The notes beneath the pieces are model-generated. The model was given only the letters and a program-made list of their open reading frames with translations, did no database searches and was not told where the DNA came from. A stretch of 64,000 nucleotides of DNA from Mycolicibacterium komossense (GTDB taxonomy: Bacteria > Actinomycetota > Actinomycetes > Mycobacteriales > Mycobacteriaceae), in NCBI RefSeq assembly GCF_025822605.1, contig NZ_JACKTY010000021.1:35943-99942 (forward strand), in the 5' to 3' direction. Shown here one piece after another: positions 8,403-17,402 of this stretch (position 1 is its first letter; each line of letters starts with the position of its first letter). A program made the translations under genes and the position numbers.

Positions 8403-10433
8403 TCACCCTACGCGGGTGAATCCTACTGGAGGGGCGATCGCCAGGAGATGTCGGGTGATGGTGGCAACCTCGGCGACCAGCACGCGCTGACCAGCGTTAT
8501 CGATCGCCAGCAGAGCCGCCGCCTGCTTGAGTTGTTGGTCCGCCTCCGTCAGGTGCGCGGCGTCGACCGTCCACGGCTGGCCTGCCGAGGGCAGGTCGCC
8601 GCGCAACGAGTCCACGTAGTCGTCGACGGCGACGACGAATCTGCGGTCGACTGCGACGTCGGGGGTCGGCAGGTGCGATTCCAGCGTCGCGCAGGCGCCC
8701 GTCACCGCGTTGAGTGCGCCGCGATACGTCATCAGCCAGCGCCGGACCTCCGGCGCCTCGGCGCGCACGCTACCGCTGGCGGCCTCGAATGCCGACCGTG
8801 CCCTGGTTGCCCGTTGCCAGGCCCCGGTGAGCGTGGCGTCGAGCTCCGCCGCATCATGCAGAGGATGGACGAAGGCCCGCAGCACCGCTGCTGCATAATC
8901 GATTTCGGCCTTGAGTAATTCGCCCGCGCGTTGCCGTAGCCGGATCAGGGAGCGATCGGGCAGCAGCAGATGACTCGCCACGGCCAGCGCTCCGCCGATC
9001 ACCGTGGCGATCAGGAGCTCCTTGATCGTCGCACTGTCGGCGGCGCCGGAGATGTCGAGCAGGAACACGATGGCGGCGGCCAGCGCGGCGCTCAGGGCCG
9101 CGTACCCGATGCCGGACACCGCGTAGGCGATCCCGACGAACGCCACCGCGAGCAGCGCGGACACCACGCCCGAGGGATGCAGCACGGCCGTGATCCCCGT
9201 CGCGACCGTGACCCCGACGGCGTTTCCGGCAATCCTGGTGATGCACCGGGTATAGGTGTGTGCCGTCTCCGGCCGGAGCACCATCACCACGGTCAAGGCG
9301 ATCCAGTAACCATGTGACATCCCGGTGCCCCTGGCCGCGGCGGTCCCGATCGCCGCGGCCGCCGCCAGCCGGACCGCATGCCGCAGGATCGGCGACTCCC
9401 AATCCAGGTTCGTCAGCAGCGTTGCCCGGGCCGCGGCAGCCAATTCCGAGACCGGTGGCCGACGAAGTTCCTGCACGGTCCCGGCCGGCACGGCGGAGCC
9501 GGTGAACCGGAGCGTCGCCGCTTCCCAGAGTTGGGTCTGCAGCCGCCGGCCCGCGGCAGCCGGGGATCCGGTGATTGCGGCGACGGCAGTGTCGAGGCGG
9601 AGCAGCTCCCGCTGTGCGACATCGTGTGCCCCGCGCCCCGACCCGGCGATGCCGTCGAGTACGTCTGCGGCGGCCGCCAGGACCGCCGCCACCTCCGGGG
9701 TGCCCGCCGACGGCCCGAGCGCGGCCAGCGTCATGGCGATCCGTTCCGGTAAGCCGTACAGCCCCCGAAAGGCAGGCGGTCGACGGCGGGCCTGACGATC
9801 GGAACCGGTGAACGCATCCCGCAACGAGATCAGCGGAGTCGGGTCGAAGGACAGAGCAGACCCTGCGGCGTCGACGGGTTCGGTGGCGAGCAGCCGCGCA
9901 TGGCGGGCCACCGAGCGGTAGGCGTTCGTCAGCGCCAGGCGCTGAATCTGCCACCGCTGCCGCGGCCACGCGGCCACCAGGACCGCCTGCGTCAGCCCGC
10001 CTGTCACCGTGAGGACGGTCGTCGTGACCACGTCCGCGAAGGGTTGCGCGACAGCGGACGAGGTGACCAGCAGTGCGGCGGCAGCGGCGGCGACCAGGCC
10101 GGCATTCGACCCCAACGTCCACACCAGGCCGGCGATAAGACACCAAAGTCCAACCACCACAACGAAAATCGGAGCGTGCGGCGCACTGAGGGCACCGAGA
10201 AAAGCCGCGGCACCCATGGCCAGGGACACCGCGACCACCAGCTGGATTCGGCTGCGAGTACCGTCCTGCAGCGCGGTCGCACCCGCTATCGCAGCGCTGC
10301 CGCCCGCAGCGATCGCCGCCGGCGCCGACCCCCAATGCAGCGCCACCGCGACCGCCAGCACCACGCCCAACAGGCTCCTGGCCACCTCGCCGACATACGG
10401 CCAGGACAGCCGCAGGGCGAGGCCCTTGATCAT
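8403..10433 (-). CDS. FUSC-family inner membrane protein (aromatic acid exporter-like)
   Basis: 676 residues with two blocks of membrane helices: residues about 15-160 (for example VVGLWCLIAGLVWTLGSNAG) and about 360-480 (YWIALTVVMVLRPETAHTYT to IVFLLDIS). Each block is followed by a cytosolic helical region. The YWIALTVVMVLRPE motif is the FUSC hallmark. Relatives of AaeB/YccS export aromatic acids or other solutes, but mycobacterial substrates are not known. The ATG at 10433 has CATAAT 6 nt upstream on its strand, and the gene is divergent from the EthD-like gene across a 40-bp gap. Confidence 0.85.
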   Translation of the reverse strand: MIKGLALRLSWPYVGEVARSLLGVVLAVAVALHWGSAPAAIAAGGSAAIAGATALQDGTRSRIQLVVAVSLAMGAAAFLGALSAPHAPIFVVVVGLWCLIAGLVWTLGSNAGLVAAAAAALLVTSSAVAQPFADVVTTTVLTVTGGLTQAVLVAAWPRQRWQIQRLALTNAYRSVARHARLLATEPVDAAGSALSFDPTPLISLRDAFTGSDRQARRRPPAFRGLYGLPERIAMTLAALGPSAGTPEVAAVLAAAADVLDGIAGSGRGAHDVAQRELLRLDTAVAAITGSPAAAGRRLQTQLWEAATLRFTGSAVPAGTVQELRRPPVSELAAAARATLLTNLDWESPILRHAVRLAAAAAIGTAAARGTGMSHGYWIALTVVMVLRPETAHTYTRCITRIAGNAVGVTVATGITAVLHPSGVVSALLAVAFVGIAYAVSGIGYAALSAALAAAIVFLLDISGAADSATIKELLIATVIGGALAVASHLLLPDRSLIRLRQRAGELLKAEIDYAAAVLRAFVHPLHDAAELDATLTGAWQRATRARSAFEAASGSVRAEAPEVRRWLMTYRGALNAVTGACATLESHLPTPDVAVDRRFVVAVDDYVDSLRGDLPSAGQPWTVDAAHLTEADQQLKQAAALLAIDNAGQRVLVAEVATITRHLLAIAPPVGFTRVG

Positions 10434-10461
10434 GCAGTCATTATGGCCACACAGGGCGCGG

Positions 10462-10467
10462 TAAGTT
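10462..10467 (+). promoter_or_regulatory. -10 element of the EthD-like gene
   Basis: TAAGTT with 6 nt to the ATG at 10474; leaderless arrangement in a 40-bp divergent intergenic region. Confidence 0.5.
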
Positions 10468-10473
10468 CACGTC

Positions 10474-11184
10474 ATGGAGAAGGTGATCCTGGCGTTGCGC
10501 AGCACAAGGGGCGATGAACCCCAAGAACAATGGTGTGCCCGGGTGCGCGGTCCGCTTGCACAGGAACTGCTCGACCTGGATCTGCCGGGACTGACGATCA
10601 ACGTCAAGGACGACGCGGTGCGGGAATCGTTGATGACGCTGACGACGCTGGATCCCCCGGTGAGCGGATTCGTCAGCCTGTGGACCCAGCAGTCCTACGG
10701 CGACCAGGTGACGGCCGCCATCGCGTTGCTGGAAAAGGAGTGCGACGACGTGTTCGCCTACCTGGTCACCGAATCCGTTCCGCTGGCCCCACCGCGGACC
10801 GAACCTGGCGAGCGGACGACGGGGATGGCGAACGTCGCACTGCTGCGTAGACCGGACACCTTGACCGAGGAAACCTGGCGGCGCCGATGGCAGCTCGACC
10901 ACACTTCGGTGGCCATCGACACCCAGGCGACGTTCGGGTACATCCAGAACGCGGTGGTGCGACCGCTGACACCGCAGGCGCCCACCCTGGCTGCGATCGT
11001 CGAGGAGCTGTTCCCGGCCGAGGCCGTCTCCGATATCTCCGCGTTCTTCGGTGCCGCTGACGACGCCGACCTCACGACGCGGATCGGCAAGATGGTGGCG
11101 AGCACGGCGGCCTTCGGCGCCAACGAAAACGTCGACACCGTGCCCACCAGCCGCTACGTCCTACGCTCACCCTTCGCGTCATGA
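10474..11184 (+). CDS. EthD-like dimeric alpha-beta barrel protein (Rv1874-like)
   Basis: 236 residues with two ferredoxin-like halves. The second has RRPDTLTEETWRRRWQLDHT followed by VAIDTQATFGYIQNAVVRPL, a pattern typical of EthD-domain proteins. In actinobacteria these accompany oxidation of ethers, polyketides or lipids, but no catalytic residues are assured. The stop overlaps the start of the next gene by ATGA (11181-11184). The size and position before an Rv1875-like gene and bfr match Rv1874 as I recall it. Confidence 0.7.
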   Translation: MEKVILALRSTRGDEPQEQWCARVRGPLAQELLDLDLPGLTINVKDDAVRESLMTLTTLDPPVSGFVSLWTQQSYGDQVTAAIALLEKECDDVFAYLVTESVPLAPPRTEPGERTTGMANVALLRRPDTLTEETWRRRWQLDHTSVAIDTQATFGYIQNAVVRPLTPQAPTLAAIVEELFPAEAVSDISAFFGAADDADLTTRIGKMVASTAAFGANENVDTVPTSRYVLRSPFAS

Positions 11185-11624
11185 CCACCCTGGACGACGC
11201 CGTCGCGCTGGCCAAAGACGACAGTGGGCTGGTGGTGATCTCGACGGTGCGCGCAGACGGCACGGTGCAGGCCTCGCTGGTGAACGCCGGCGTGATCGCC
11301 CACCCCGCAACGGGTGAGCAGGTGCTGGGGTTCGTCACCTACGGCAAGGTCAAGCTGGCGAACCTGCGGGCGCGGCCCAACCTGGCTGCCACTTTCCGCA
11401 ACGGTTGGCAGTGGGCGACCGTCGAAGGCCCGGCGGAACTCGCCGGCCCCGATGATCCGGCGGAGTGGCTGGTGGGTGCAGACCAACTGCGGCTGCTGCT
11501 ACGCGAGGTGTTCACCGCAGCCGGTGGCACCCATGACGATTGGGACGAGTACGACAGGGTGATGGCAGCTCAGGGCCGCACGCTGGTATTCGTCACGCCC
11601 ACCCGGGTGTACAGCAATTCATAA
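11181..11624 (+). CDS. PPOX-class F420/flavin-dependent protein (Rv1875-like)
   Basis: 147 residues, the same length I recall for Rv1875. It is a split beta-barrel of the pyridoxamine 5'-phosphate oxidase superfamily: SGLVVISTVRADGTVQASLV, then GFVTYGKVKLANLRARPNLA and a typical WATVEGPAEL strand. Such proteins bind F420 or FMN and reduce small molecules. Translational coupling to the EthD-like gene suggests shared function. No signal peptide, so cytosolic. F420 rather than FMN is an inference from family membership in mycobacteria. Confidence 0.8.
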   Translation: MTTLDDAVALAKDDSGLVVISTVRADGTVQASLVNAGVIAHPATGEQVLGFVTYGKVKLANLRARPNLAATFRNGWQWATVEGPAELAGPDDPAEWLVGADQLRLLLREVFTAAGGTHDDWDEYDRVMAAQGRTLVFVTPTRVYSNS

Positions 11625-11631
11625 CTGTTCA

Positions 11632-11637
11632 TAGTCT
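11632..11637 (+). promoter_or_regulatory. -10 element of the enoyl-CoA hydratase gene
   Basis: TAGTCT with 6 nt to the GTG at 11644; separate promoter although only 19 bp follow the previous stop. Confidence 0.5.
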
Positions 11638-11643
11638 GGGCGG

Positions 11644-12402
11644 GTGACTCTCGACATCGCCGACGAGAACCGGGTGCGCACGCTCACCCTCAACCGGCCC
11701 GAAGCCCTCAACGCCTTCGACGAAGCCCTCTACGACGCGACCACAGTCGCGCTGCGCGAGGCCGCCGACGATCCCGAGGTCGCGGTCGTGCTGATCACCG
11801 GGACGGGTCGCGCTTTCAGCGCCGGCACCGATCTGGCGGAGATGCAGGCCAGGATCACCGACCCCGGCTTCACGCCGGGGGAGCACGGCTTCATGGGGCT
11901 CATCGATGCGCTGACCGCGTTCCCGAAGCCCTTGATCTGTGCTGTGAACGGTCTCGGAATCGGAATCGGCACAACGATTCTCGGCTTCGCTGACCTGTCA
12001 TTCATGTCCACCACGGCCCGGCTGAAGTGTCCGTTCACCAGCCTCGGGGTCGCCCCGGAGGCGGCGTCGTCCTATCTGCTGCCGCAACTGATCGGCCGCC
12101 AGAACGCGGCCTGGCTGCTGATGTCCTCGGAATGGGTGGACGCCGACGAAGCCCTGCGCATGGGCCTGGTCTGGAAGGTGTGCGAACCAGATGAGCTGCT
12201 GGTGCAGGCCCGCAAGCACGCCGACGTGCTCGCATCTCGGCCGATCTCGTCGCTGATGGCCGTCAAGAGCACGATGGTGGCACCGGTCCTGGCGGGTGTC
12301 GATGCCGCGCGTGCGCGGGAGAACGCGTGTTTTGCCGAATTGATGGGAGCCGCGGCCAACGCCGACGCACTCGCAGAATTCAACAAGGGGAAAGAGAGCT
12401 AA
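11644..12402 (+). CDS. enoyl-CoA hydratase/isomerase (crotonase) family protein
   Basis: 252 residues of crotonase fold. TLNRPEALNAFDEALYD is the N-terminal signature; ITGTGRAFSAGTDLAEM and NGLGIGIGTTILGFADLSFM build the CoA oxyanion hole; GVAPEAASSYLLPQLIG holds the position of a catalytic Glu. The protein likely hydrates or isomerises an acyl-CoA in beta-oxidation. The GTG start is supported by the leaderless promoter. It is an insertion between the Rv1875-like gene and bfd/bfr relative to the order remembered from M. tuberculosis. Confidence 0.9.
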   Translation: MTLDIADENRVRTLTLNRPEALNAFDEALYDATTVALREAADDPEVAVVLITGTGRAFSAGTDLAEMQARITDPGFTPGEHGFMGLIDALTAFPKPLICAVNGLGIGIGTTILGFADLSFMSTTARLKCPFTSLGVAPEAASSYLLPQLIGRQNAAWLLMSSEWVDADEALRMGLVWKVCEPDELLVQARKHADVLASRPISSLMAVKSTMVAPVLAGVDAARARENACFAELMGAAANADALAEFNKGKES

Positions 12403-12407
12403 CCCGG

Positions 12408-12596
12408 CTAGCTCACCGGGACAGGAGTCCTGGCCTTGAAATAGGACTCGATGATCGATCGCACGGTGTGCCGGCAGCGTCCGCAGTCGGTGCCGGCGCC
12501 ACAGGCGATGGCGACCTCTTTAGAGGTACACGCCCCGTTGGCCACCGCATCAGCCACCACGTGGCTGGTCGCTCCGGTGCACAGGCAGACGTACAT
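12408..12596 (-). CDS. bfd: bacterioferritin-associated ferredoxin
   Basis: 62 residues starting MYVCLCTGATSHVVADAV. The four [2Fe-2S] cysteines are Cys4, Cys6 (CLC) and a later CGRC pair (in GAGTDCGRCRHTVRSIIES), the Bfd pattern. Bfd passes electrons to bacterioferritin to release stored iron. The gene is divergent from bfr with an IdeR-type box lying directly on its promoter, so expression should rise when iron is scarce. A longer frame continues upstream to 12764, but it would run through the iron boxes, and homologues start at MYVCLC. Confidence 0.92.
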   Translation of the reverse strand: MYVCLCTGATSHVVADAVANGACTSKEVAIACGAGTDCGRCRHTVRSIIESYFKARTPVPVS

Positions 12597-12597
12597 A

Positions 12598-12616
12598 TTA
12601 GTGGAGTCTAACCTAA
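12598..12616 (-). promoter_or_regulatory. IdeR iron box over the bfd -10 element
   Basis: The plus-strand sequence TTAGTGGAGTCTAACCTAA matches the IdeR consensus TTAGGTTAGGCTAACCTAA at 15 of 19 positions. On the minus strand it contains TAGACT (12605-12610), a -10 hexamer 8 nt from the bfd ATG, so bound IdeR-Fe would block transcription. Confidence 0.75.
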
Positions 12617-12645
12617 GTGCGGGCAGATTGTTAGGGGAACCTTGG

Positions 12646-12664
12646 TTAGGTGTGCCTATGGTAA
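12646..12664 (+). promoter_or_regulatory. second, weaker IdeR-like box upstream of bfr
   Basis: TTAGGTGTGCCTATGGTAA matches the IdeR consensus at 13 of 19 positions. Paired boxes upstream of bfrA, through which IdeR activates storage, are known in M. tuberculosis; by analogy this may serve bfr at 12809. Confidence 0.5.
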
Positions 12665-12808
12665 ATCCCCTGGTAGGCGCCATTTCCACCGGCATTTCTG
12701 CGTGCTCTGCGCTGCGAACTCGGCTAGGTTTGTCGCTGAACGGCGCGCGCACAGCCCCGCGCACCGTGGGTGCCGAACGGTGCCAGCCCCACCTGTCGAG
12801 GAGATCCG

Positions 12809-13312
12809 ATGCAAGGCGATCCAGATGTTCTCAAGCTGCTCAATGAGCAACTGACGAGCGAGCTCACCGCGATCAACCAGTATTTCCTGCATTCCAAGAT
12901 GCAGGACAACTGGGGTTTCACCGAGCTCGCCGAGCACACGCGCAAAGAATCCTTCGAGGAAATGCACCATGCGGAGTGGATCACCGATCGCATTCTGCTG
13001 CTCGATGGACTGCCGAACTATCAACGGCTCTTTTCGCTGCGCGTCGGCCAGACGATTCGCGAGCAGTTCGAAGCCGACCTGGCTATCGAGTACGAAGTGC
13101 TCAACCGACTTCGCCCCGGCGTGATGATGTGCCGCGAGAAGGGCGACGCGACCAGTGCGAATCTCCTTGAGACGATCCTCAAGGACGAGGAAGGTCATAT
13201 CGACTACCTCGAGACGCAGCTTCAGTTGATGGACACCCTCGGCGTCGAGCTCTACTCGGCTCAGTGTGTATCGCGGCCCCCGGGCGGCGGTTCTGGTGGT
13301 TCTGGCGGCTAG
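12809..13312 (+). CDS. bfr: bacterioferritin (BfrA-type)
   Basis: 167 residues starting [20 protein letters not shown]. All ferroxidase ligands are present: Glu18, Glu51, His54, Glu94, Glu127 and His130; Met52 is the haem ligand. The product stores iron as a 24-mer shell. AGGAG at 12799-12803 supports ATG 12809 rather than the earlier in-frame start at 12770. The usual EEEHID stretch reads EEGHID here (residue 129). The C-terminus is extended by a Gly/Ser tail (GGGSGGSGG), whose last codons also hold the promoter of the next gene. Iron boxes lie upstream. Confidence 0.95.
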   Translation: MQGDPDVLKLLNEQLTSELTAINQYFLHSKMQDNWGFTELAEHTRKESFEEMHHAEWITDRILLLDGLPNYQRLFSLRVGQTIREQFEADLAIEYEVLNRLRPGVMMCREKGDATSANLLETILKDEEGHIDYLETQLQLMDTLGVELYSAQCVSRPPGGGSGGSGG

Positions 13313-13315
13313 CCT
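13310..13315 (+). promoter_or_regulatory. -10 element of the sugar kinase gene
   Basis: TAGCCT, whose TAG is also the bfr stop codon, with 7 nt to the ATG at 13323. The kinase can thus be transcribed independently of bfr. Confidence 0.45.
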
Positions 13316-13322
13316 CGGCAGC

Positions 13323-14744
13323 ATGACCCTCGTCGCCGGAATCGACTCGTCAACCCAGTCCTGCAAGGTGTTGGTCTGTGATGCGGACACCGGTGACGTG
13401 GTGCGCTCGGCGTCGGCTCCGCATCCCGGCGGTACCGAAGTGGATCCGCAGGCCTGGTGGCAGGCATTGCAGACGGCCATCGGCGGGGTCGGTGGTCTCG
13501 ACGATGTCGCCGCCGTGTCGGTCGGGGCTCAGCAGCACGGCATGGTCTGCCTCGATGAATCCGGTGCAGTCGTACGAAATGCGTTGCTATGGAACGATAC
13601 TCGCTCGGCGACCGCCGCACAGGAGCTGATCGACGACCTCGGCGGCCCGGCCCGATGGGCCAAGGAGATCGGGGTGGTTCCAGTTGCCTCGATGACGGCC
13701 ACCAAGCTGCGCTGGCTGGCCGACAACGAGCCCGCCAACGCCGATCGGACGGCCGCGGTCTGTCTTCCGCACGACTGGCTGACATGGCGGTTGTCCGGCA
13801 GTTCCGACCTCGCGGACCTGCGCACCGACCGTAGCGATGCCAGCGGCACCTGTTACTACTCGGCCGAGGCCGACGAGTATCGGACCGATCTGTTGACGCT
13901 CGCGATGCGAGGCCGCCAGCCACGACTGCCGGTGGTGCTCGGGCCGCACGACGCCGGCGGCCAGTTCGCCGGCGGTGCCGCGATTCTCGGTCCAGGGGCC
14001 GGCGATAACGCGTCGGCCGCGCTCGGATTGGGTGCCGCATCCGGTGACTGCGTGATGTCGCTCGGGACGTCCGGGGTGGTCAGCGCCGTCGGCGAGGCGG
14101 CACCGCACGATCCGGACGGTATCGTCGCCGGCTTCGCCGATGCGACGGGCCGACAGCTTCCGCTGGTGTGCACCCTCAATGGCGCGCCGGTTCTCGCCGC
14201 CGTCGCCGCGATGCTGGGCGTCGATCTCTCCCGATTCGCCGAGCTGGCACTGTCGGCCCCGGCCGGGTCTGAAGGTCTGGTCTGGGTGCCGTATTTCGAC
14301 GGCGAGCGCTCGCCCAACCTGCCCGACGCGCGGGGAGCCCTGCAGGGCACGACGACGACGAACCTCACGGCGGCCAACGTCGCCAGGGCTGCAGTCGAAG
14401 GCCTGCTGAGTTCGATGGCGTACTGCCTGGACAAGATCGCCGACCAGGGTGTGGACGTCGAGCGCGTGCTACTCGTCGGCGGCGGCGCACACTCGGCGGC
14501 CGTGCGCGTTATAGCGCCGGCTGTTCTGGGTAGACCCGTCGACGTGCCAACGCCAGGGGAGTACGTGGCGCGCGGCGCCGCCCGGCAGGCGGCGTGGGCG
14601 CTGACCAAGAGTGACGAGCCACCGGCCTGGCCGCTCGAGGGGGTGGCGACCTTCACCGCCGAGTCCACTCCCCAGGTTCTCGAGCAGTATCACCAGGCCC
14701 GGACGCTGACGCTGGGCCAGTCCGCCAAGATTTTCCTAGTCTGA
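13323..14744 (+). CDS. xylB: FGGY-family carbohydrate kinase, xylulokinase-like
   Basis: 473 residues. The N-terminal phosphate loop is [36 protein letters not shown] is characteristic of xylulokinase; [12 protein letters not shown] and LLVGGGAHS belong to the ATP-binding domain. The expected reaction is ATP-dependent phosphorylation of D-xylulose, but related pentuloses or ribitol are possible. No pentose isomerase or transporter lies nearby, so pathway context is missing. I chose ATG 13323 over the longer frame from 13266 because the extension translates the bfr tail region. Placement next to bfr is unusual. Confidence 0.8.
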   Translation: MTLVAGIDSSTQSCKVLVCDADTGDVVRSASAPHPGGTEVDPQAWWQALQTAIGGVGGLDDVAAVSVGAQQHGMVCLDESGAVVRNALLWNDTRSATAAQELIDDLGGPARWAKEIGVVPVASMTATKLRWLADNEPANADRTAAVCLPHDWLTWRLSGSSDLADLRTDRSDASGTCYYSAEADEYRTDLLTLAMRGRQPRLPVVLGPHDAGGQFAGGAAILGPGAGDNASAALGLGAASGDCVMSLGTSGVVSAVGEAAPHDPDGIVAGFADATGRQLPLVCTLNGAPVLAAVAAMLGVDLSRFAELALSAPAGSEGLVWVPYFDGERSPNLPDARGALQGTTTTNLTAANVARAAVEGLLSSMAYCLDKIADQGVDVERVLLVGGGAHSAAVRVIAPAVLGRPVDVPTPGEYVARGAARQAAWALTKSDEPPAWPLEGVATFTAESTPQVLEQYHQARTLTLGQSAKIFLV

Positions 14745-14779
14745 CTAACAAATTCGCGATCCTCGGCGATAAATCCCCT

Positions 14780-16849
14780 ATGAGCAACCAGTCTGCCCCC
14801 GTGAAAGCCGCGGACCCCGAGTCCGGCAGCGCGATGATCACGCCCCAACGGCGCAACCTGATCTTCATCGCGCTGCTGCTCGGCATCCTGCTGTCGGCGC
14901 TGGATCAGACAATCGTCGCCACCGCGTTGCCGACCGTGGTCGCCGATCTCGGTGGCGCCGGACACCAGTCCTGGGTTGTCACCAGTTATCTGCTGGCCTC
15001 GACGATCGTGACCGCCGTCGTCGGCAAGCTGGGTGATCTGTTCGGCCGCAAAGTCGTCTTCCAGGTGGCCGTCGGGTTCTTCATGGCCGGGTCGGTGCTG
15101 TGCGGGCTGGCCGAGTCCATGACCATGCTCGTCGCGGCCCGTGCGGTGCAGGGCATCGGCGGTGGCGCCATCATGGTGACCGCCACCGCGGTGATCGGCG
15201 AGGTCATCCCGCTCCGCGACCGTGGTCGATACCAGGGCGCACTCGGTGCGGTCTTCGGGGTCACGACAGTGATCGGCCCGCTCCTGGGTGGCTTCTTCAC
15301 CGACCACCTGACCTGGCGCTGGGCCTTCTGGATCAACGTGCCGGTGGCCTTGGTCGTGCTCCTGGTCAGCGCCGTCGCCATCCCCGCCCTGGCCCGCAGC
15401 ACCACCAAGCCGGCGATCGACTACTTGGGCATCCTGTTCATCGGCCTCGGCGCATCCGGGTTGACCCTGGCCACCAGCTGGGGCGGCGGCGAATACGCCT
15501 GGACCTCGCCGATGATCATCGGGCTCTTCGTTCTGTCACTGGTCTCCATCGGCCTGTTCGTCTGGGCCGAGACGAAAGCCAGCCAGCCCATCCTGCCGAT
15601 GCGGCTGTTCCGCAACCGAGTCTTCACGATGTGCTGTGTGCTCGGCTTCATCGTCGGGTTCGCGATGCTGGGCGCCCTGACTTTCATGCCCACCTTCATG
15701 CAGTTCGTCGACGGCGTCTCGGCCACGGAATCCGGTTTACGCACCCTGCCGATGGTGGCCGGGCTACTCATCACCTCGATCGGCAGTGGACAGATCGTCG
15801 GCCGCACCGGCCGGTACAAGATCTTTCCGGTGGCCGGGACCGCGATCATGGCGGTGGCTTTCTTCCTGCTGTCCACGATGGATGCGGGCACCCCGACCTG
15901 GCAGCAGTCGATCTATCTGTTCATTCTCGGCACCGGCATCGGTTCGAGCATGCAGGTGCTGACCATCATCGTGCAGAGCACCGCGCGGTTCGAGGATCTC
16001 GGCGTCGCGACCTCGGGGGTGACCTTCTTCCGCACCATCGGCAGTTCGTTCGGTGCGGCCATCTTCGGCTCGCTGTTCTCCAACTTCCTGGCCGACCGTC
16101 TGGGGCCGGCCCTGGCCGCCAGTGGTGCGCCTCCGGAAGCGACGAACTCACCGGCGGCACTGCACCGGCTCTCCGCGGAGATGGCTGCGCCCATCGTCAG
16201 CGCGTACGCCGACTCGCTCGGCACGGTCTTCATCTGTGCCGTGCCCGTCGCCGTCGTCGGGTTCATCGTCGCGTTGTTCCTCAAGGAAGTTCCCCTGCAG
16301 GAGATGGACAACGTCGCCGTCGACCTCGGCGAAGCCTTCGGTATGCACACCACCGAGTCCCCGGAGAAAATCCTCGAGATGTCGATCGGCCGGATGTTCC
16401 GCGACGATCCCGACATTCGACTGCGTAACTTCGTCCGCTATCCGGGCTGCGAACTCGATATCGCCCGCCTGTGGGCACTCATGCAGATCAACCGGTATGT
16501 CCAGGCGACAGGGTCGGCGCGGGTCGAAGATATCGCCGACCGATTACGGGTACCGGCCGAGGTGCTCGAACCTACGTTCGTTCGACTCGTCGACACCGGC
16601 TACGCGTTCCGCACCGGCAGTGAATACTGGCCTACCGGCCGCGGCCTGCGCCAGGTGGATTTCGTGTCGTCGCTGGTCGTCGCGCGAATCATGCAACAGC
16701 TCAGCCGCTCGACGGAATTCGAGACCGGCCCCGATCGCCTCGAGGTCGAGAATGCTCTGGAGCGCGTGGCGCATCGGATGCTGGTGCAGCGCAACTGGGA
16801 TGACGACGCCGACCGGACGGTGGCACTGCCGCGCGCATCCGCAAACTAG
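14780..16849 (+). CDS. DHA2-type MFS drug exporter with cytosolic C-terminal extension (Rv1877-like)
   Basis: 689 residues. About 14 membrane helices span residues 28-510. LSALDQTIVATALPTVVADL is the DHA2 opening, GKLGDLFGRK is motif A, and GAVFGVTTVIGPLLGGFFTD is the antiporter motif C. It probably exports drugs or lipophilic compounds using the proton gradient. The last about 170 residues are soluble; residues about 575-620 (RVEDIADRLRVPAEVLEPTF, then a strand pair ending GSEYWPTGRG) look like a winged helix. Length and place after bfr match Rv1877 (687 aa as recalled). Confidence 0.88.
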   Translation: MSNQSAPVKAADPESGSAMITPQRRNLIFIALLLGILLSALDQTIVATALPTVVADLGGAGHQSWVVTSYLLASTIVTAVVGKLGDLFGRKVVFQVAVGFFMAGSVLCGLAESMTMLVAARAVQGIGGGAIMVTATAVIGEVIPLRDRGRYQGALGAVFGVTTVIGPLLGGFFTDHLTWRWAFWINVPVALVVLLVSAVAIPALARSTTKPAIDYLGILFIGLGASGLTLATSWGGGEYAWTSPMIIGLFVLSLVSIGLFVWAETKASQPILPMRLFRNRVFTMCCVLGFIVGFAMLGALTFMPTFMQFVDGVSATESGLRTLPMVAGLLITSIGSGQIVGRTGRYKIFPVAGTAIMAVAFFLLSTMDAGTPTWQQSIYLFILGTGIGSSMQVLTIIVQSTARFEDLGVATSGVTFFRTIGSSFGAAIFGSLFSNFLADRLGPALAASGAPPEATNSPAALHRLSAEMAAPIVSAYADSLGTVFICAVPVAVVGFIVALFLKEVPLQEMDNVAVDLGEAFGMHTTESPEKILEMSIGRMFRDDPDIRLRNFVRYPGCELDIARLWALMQINRYVQATGSARVEDIADRLRVPAEVLEPTFVRLVDTGYAFRTGSEYWPTGRGLRQVDFVSSLVVARIMQQLSRSTEFETGPDRLEVENALERVAHRMLVQRNWDDDADRTVALPRASAN

Positions 16850-16860
16850 AACGTGTTCCA
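16847..16860 (+). promoter_or_regulatory. KstR-like operator upstream of the AhpD-like/glnA3-like pair
   Basis: TAGAACGTGTTCCA fits the KstR core TNNAACNNGTTNNA at every fixed position. It starts inside the stop codon of the exporter gene and lies at about -44 to -31 from the predicted start site at 16891, over the -35 region. Confidence 0.6.
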
Positions 16861-16878
16861 ATTGCAGCCGGCCGGGCG

Positions 16879-16884
16879 TAGCAT
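16879..16884 (+). promoter_or_regulatory. -10 element of the AhpD-like gene
   Basis: TAGCAT with 6 nt to the ATG at 16891; leaderless. Confidence 0.5.
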
Positions 16885-16890
16885 CGCGCC

Positions 16891-17382
16891 ATGAGTCGAA
16901 TCGGAGACTTCGCAGACGATGACCTCGCCGGCTGGTTCGTGAAAGCGCCCGACCTCGGCGGTGGCCTCTACCAGTTCCAGAAGGCGGTCTACGACAAGGG
17001 CCGGCTGCCGATGCGGGTTCGGGAACTGGCGCGGATGGTGATCGCGCAGGACAACGAGTGCGCGGTCTGCGTTAACACCCGCGACGAGGACGGCCCCGCG
17101 GCGGGTGTCGACGAGGAGCTCTACGACCACGCTTCGGAGTGGCGGACCTGGCCGGGCTACAGCGAGCAGGAACGGATTGCCGCCGAGTTCGCGCACCGCT
17201 TCGGCACCGAGCACACCGCACTGCGTGATGACGAGGACTTCTGGGAGCGCGCGAAGGCGCAGTTCTCCGACGAGCTGCTGGCCGATCTCGCGTTGTCGTG
17301 CGCGCTCTGGGTGGGCATGGGCCGAGTGCTGCGCACGCTGGACCTCGGGCAGACCTGCAAGCTCACCATTCCCGCCCGCTGA
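16891..17382 (+). CDS. carboxymuconolactone decarboxylase/AhpD-like protein
   Basis: 163 residues, all-helical. The core RVRELARMVIAQDNECAVCV contains Cys57 and Cys60 (CxxC), which in AhpD perform peroxide-linked thiol redox chemistry. The His normally found four residues after the second Cys is Arg64 here, so the exact activity may differ. The sequence resembles mycobacterial AhpD-family proteins of about 160 residues rather than AhpD itself, and there is no ahpC nearby. A gap of 20 bp to the glutamine-synthetase-like gene suggests one operon behind the KstR-like box. Confidence 0.75.
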   Translation: MSRIGDFADDDLAGWFVKAPDLGGGLYQFQKAVYDKGRLPMRVRELARMVIAQDNECAVCVNTRDEDGPAAGVDEELYDHASEWRTWPGYSEQERIAAEFAHRFGTEHTALRDDEDFWERAKAQFSDELLADLALSCALWVGMGRVLRTLDLGQTCKLTIPAR

Positions 17383-17402
17383 AATCGGGGCAAGATGGCT
17401 GC

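Noticed and set aside
12631..12649. TTAGGGGAACCTTGGTTAG as a third IdeR box
   Set aside because: Only 10 of 19 positions match the consensus, no better than expected near two real or better sites.
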